This document shows, one piece after another, positions 62,382 through 64,000 of a DNA stretch of 64,000 nt. Location: assembly GCA_046328575.1 (NCBI GenBank), contig JAXLWI010000014.1, forward strand, positions 1 to 64,000, read 5' to 3'. Under the pieces are notes generated by a model, which was not told where the DNA came from, did no database searches, and worked only from the letters and a program-made list of their open reading frames with translations. The first letter of the stretch is position 1. Each line of letters opens with the position of its first letter. The position numbers and the translations under genes were made by a program. The stretch is from JAGOBP01 sp046328575 (GTDB lineage: Bacteria > Chloroflexota > Anaerolineae > Fen-1058).

Positions 62382-62786
62382 ATGAACCCGCGTGCTGATG
62401 TGTTGTCTACTCCAATTCGCGTCATACTGATGTGCGAGAACCCGGTGGTCTATCGATCGCTGGGACCGCGTCTCAGTGCCGATCGCGCGTTGCACGTCAT
62501 CGGCACGTTTGACTGCGTCATGGAGAAAGTGGCCGAAGTGGCCGGCATGAATCCCGACGTGGTCATCCTGGGCATTTCGCGCATCACCCACTTCAACATG
62601 ATGATTGTCACGGCCATCAAGCAGATCACGCCCGATGTGCTGGTCATCATCCTTCCGTCGTACGTGGACGACACCGACGAAGTCCGCTCGGCTCGCAGTG
62701 CGGGCGCAGACAGTGTCATGATCAAGAGCATCGACACACCGGCATTGGTCCAGCAGATTCACACCCTCTTTGAATTGAAGTCGTAG
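62382..62786 (+). CDS. Degenerate response-regulator receiver protein
   Basis: The 134-residue protein has a CheY-like fold pattern (IRVILMCENPVVYRSLGPRL, VAGMNPDVVILGISRI, GADSVMIKSID with the conserved Lys). The usual phosphoacceptor Asp in P-D-V-V-L-L-D is Gly64 (NPDVVILG), and the acidic pair after strand one is reduced to Cys-Glu. It is therefore probably a pseudo-receiver that signals without phosphorylation. No output domain is attached. No strong ribosome site precedes the ATG. Confidence 0.75.
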   Translation: MNPRADVLSTPIRVILMCENPVVYRSLGPRLSADRALHVIGTFDCVMEKVAEVAGMNPDVVILGISRITHFNMMIVTAIKQITPDVLVIILPSYVDDTDEVRSARSAGADSVMIKSIDTPALVQQIHTLFELKS

Positions 62787-62893
62787 GTCGCGTGTCTAAC
62801 CCGTTTGGGCCAGACGCGACATGCGTTGACACGCTAATCCGAACTAACGTCCTAACCCCCGTTCAGGTCTCGCCAAATCCGATGATTTTCGGT

Positions 62894-62899
62894 TATAAT
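62894..62899 (+). promoter_or_regulatory. TATAAT box upstream of the CBM48 protein gene
   Basis: CGGTTATAATCGAATC resembles the TATAATCG boxes before other genes; it lies 43 bases before ATG 62943. Confidence 0.5.
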
Positions 62900-62942
62900 C
62901 GAATCTGCTGAATAGCAACATCATATTTTTGGAGGTAGCAGC

Positions 62943-63239
62943 ATGTTGAAGAAGACCCCTTTGGCGAGCGGGAAGAAAGTCAAGGTGACGTTTGAATTGC
63001 CCGCCAATGGTGCGGCCAGCGTCAGCGTGGTTGGCGATTTCAACGGGTGGGACAAGGACGCCAATCCGTTGAAGGCCCGCAAGAAAGACGGCGTGTACGC
63101 GGCGTCGATTAACCTGCCGGTCGGCCAAGTGTATCAGTTCCGGTACTGGCTCGATAACCAGCGCTGGGAGAATGATTGGGCCGCCGACGATTACGTCCCC
63201 AACGGTTTCGGCGAGGACAACTCGGTCCTCCACACGTAG
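62943..63239 (+). CDS. Stand-alone CBM48 (isoamylase N-terminal/AMPK-type glycogen-binding) protein
   Basis: The 98-residue product is a single early-set domain: VKVTFELPANGAASVSVVGD followed by FNGWDKDANPLKARKKDGVY and the Trp-containing FRYWLDNQRWENDWAADDYVP. This carbohydrate-binding module usually precedes glycogen branching or debranching enzymes; on its own it may tether proteins to glycogen. A GGAGG site is before the ATG. The glycogen debranching gene follows, suggesting joint action on glycogen. Confidence 0.9.
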   Translation: MLKKTPLASGKKVKVTFELPANGAASVSVVGDFNGWDKDANPLKARKKDGVYAASINLPVGQVYQFRYWLDNQRWENDWAADDYVPNGFGEDNSVLHT

Positions 63240-63261
63240 TTGTACCAACGACTACTCATTC

Positions 63262-63323
63262 ACGGAGGCACGGAGACACAGAGAACTCAAAAGCTCGGTG
63301 ACTCCGTGCCTTTGTGGTTATAT
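63262..63323. repeat. Inverted repeat of short units between CBM48 and debranching enzyme genes
   Basis: CACGGAGGCACGGAGACACAG is matched in reverse by GACTCCGTGCCTTTGTGG. The arms repeat CACGGAGG/CACGGAGA and resemble dispersed intergenic hairpin elements. Confidence 0.65.
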
Positions 63324-63344
63324 GGCCACTGACAAGGTGATCAC

Positions 63345-64000
63345 ATGATCGAATTTGGACGGGACATCTGCGGCGACGCTGAAAACGCGCTGCGGCGCGA
63401 ATGGTTGGTAACCAACGGGATCGGCGGCTATGCGTGCGGCACGCTCGCGGGCGCGAACACACGCTGCTATCACGGCGTGTTGATCGCGGCGTTGCAGCCG
63501 CCGTTGGGTCGAACGCTGCTGGTCGCCAAGCTCGATGCCGTCGCGCATCTGCGCGGCCAGGCCTTCAAACTCGACACGAACGAGTGGGCCGACGGCGCGA
63601 TCGAGCCGACCGCCTACAAATTGATCGAGTCGTTTCGCCTCGACGGCGCTATCCCAACGTGGACGTATGCACTCGACGAGGCGCAGCTGGTCAAGCGGTT
63701 GTGGATGGCACACGGCCACAACACCACGTACGTGACGTACACCCACGCGCGCGGCAACGATCCGATTGATCTGGATTTGAAGGTGTTGTGCACCTATCGC
63801 GATCATCACAATGAAACCCAGGGCGATTGGATGCCGACGGTCACCCTCAACCCGATCGGCCTCCGCATCGACACGTTCGATCAAGTGCCGCCCTACTTCG
63901 TGTCGATCGAGCGCGGCACGTACTCGCCGATCGATCGTTGGTATCACAAGTTCAAGCATCGCGTCGAGACGGAACGCGGCCTCGACGATGTTGAAGATCT
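63345..64000 (+). CDS. Glycogen debranching enzyme (amylo-alpha-1,6-glucosidase type), 5' part
   Basis: The frame stays open from ATG 63345 to the window edge, 218 codons. The start MIEFGRDICGDAENALRREW followed by LVTNGIGGYACGTLAGANTR and CYHGVLIA is characteristic of the GDE N-terminal domain, which binds substrate before the catalytic (alpha/alpha)6 domain. The enzyme removes alpha-1,6 branches of glycogen. Its position after a CBM48 protein fits glycogen turnover. No strong ribosome site is seen. Confidence 0.88.
   Translation, partial: MIEFGRDICGDAENALRREWLVTNGIGGYACGTLAGANTRCYHGVLIAALQPPLGRTLLVAKLDAVAHLRGQAFKLDTNEWADGAIEPTAYKLIESFRLDGAIPTWTYALDEAQLVKRLWMAHGHNTTYVTYTHARGNDPIDLDLKVLCTYRDHHNETQGDWMPTVTLNPIGLRIDTFDQVPPYFVSIERGTYSPIDRWYHKFKHRVETERGLDDVED

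Overview
The window reads as a stretch of moderately GC-rich chromosome from a monoderm-like bacterium, most probably a member of the Chloroflexota (Anaerolineae/Caldilineae type). The reasons are circumstantial: Flp-type pilin with a GQGLVEYALIL start, several DUF5666 and Thr/Pro-rich exported proteins, lipoproteins but no outer-membrane genes, a UbiD/UbiX/UbiA menaquinone-type cluster, F420-linked enzymes, a type 1 copper protein, and intergenic heptamer repeats. No phage, CRISPR array or plasmid backbone is visible; one tRNA (Leu, CAA) is present.

Layout. 1-2401: start of murE (cut by the window edge), two membrane/unknown genes, and a frameshifted B3/4-domain gene. 2504-11748: GH3 glycosidase, small membrane protein, large LuxR-type ATPase regulator, deazaflavin oxidoreductase, a tandem pair of unknown exported paralogues, a DUF559 gene between two copies of a GC-rich repeat module, a 21-bp tandem repeat and an unknown helical protein. 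11968-18215: exported beta-lactamase-fold protein with tryptophan-rich repeats, then a 1225-residue fusion joining a membrane iron-sulfur domain, two [2Fe-2S] ferredoxin domains and an NAD(P)H/FAD reductase. 18276-25663: CDF-family protein with altered metal site, Flp pilin, nth, tdh-kbl threonine catabolism, and a sigma/anti-sigma-like pair bounded by 170-bp direct repeats of the kbl 3' end.

25716-33052: a leftward cluster ubiD-ubiX-ubiA-ABC transporter-ubiE with a lipoprotein gene, probably menaquinone synthesis. 33308-43000: acetyltransferase, cupredoxin, FHA-winged-helix regulator, several exported proteins of unknown role, class A PBP, DUF5666 proteins. 42406-47910: SulP transporter and a three-gene operon ending in a REC-PAS-GAF-GAF kinase-like protein without its phosphoacceptor His. 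48069-54935: tRNA-Leu, ECF sigma/anti-sigma pair, pyrG, Roadblock protein, dinG. 54947-64000: GT-C-like membrane protein, efp, SWIM-finger protein, NADP/F420-type reductase, the gnd-zwf-pgl oxidative pentose phosphate operon, a degenerate receiver, a stand-alone CBM48 protein and the start of a glycogen debranching enzyme.

Themes. Many genes have TATAAT-like boxes, and five starts (murE, the gene at 420, the CDF gene, nth, the sigma gene at 24180) sit 6-8 bp after such a box without a clear Shine-Dalgarno sequence, suggesting leaderless mRNAs; most other genes have strong AGGAGG-type sites. The most unusual objects are the redox fusion (14538-18215), the repeat-bounded sigma cassette (23925-25663) and a shared YLP-x-hydrophobic-K/R carboxy-terminus on three exported proteins. 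All functional calls rest on motifs read by eye; no database search was possible.
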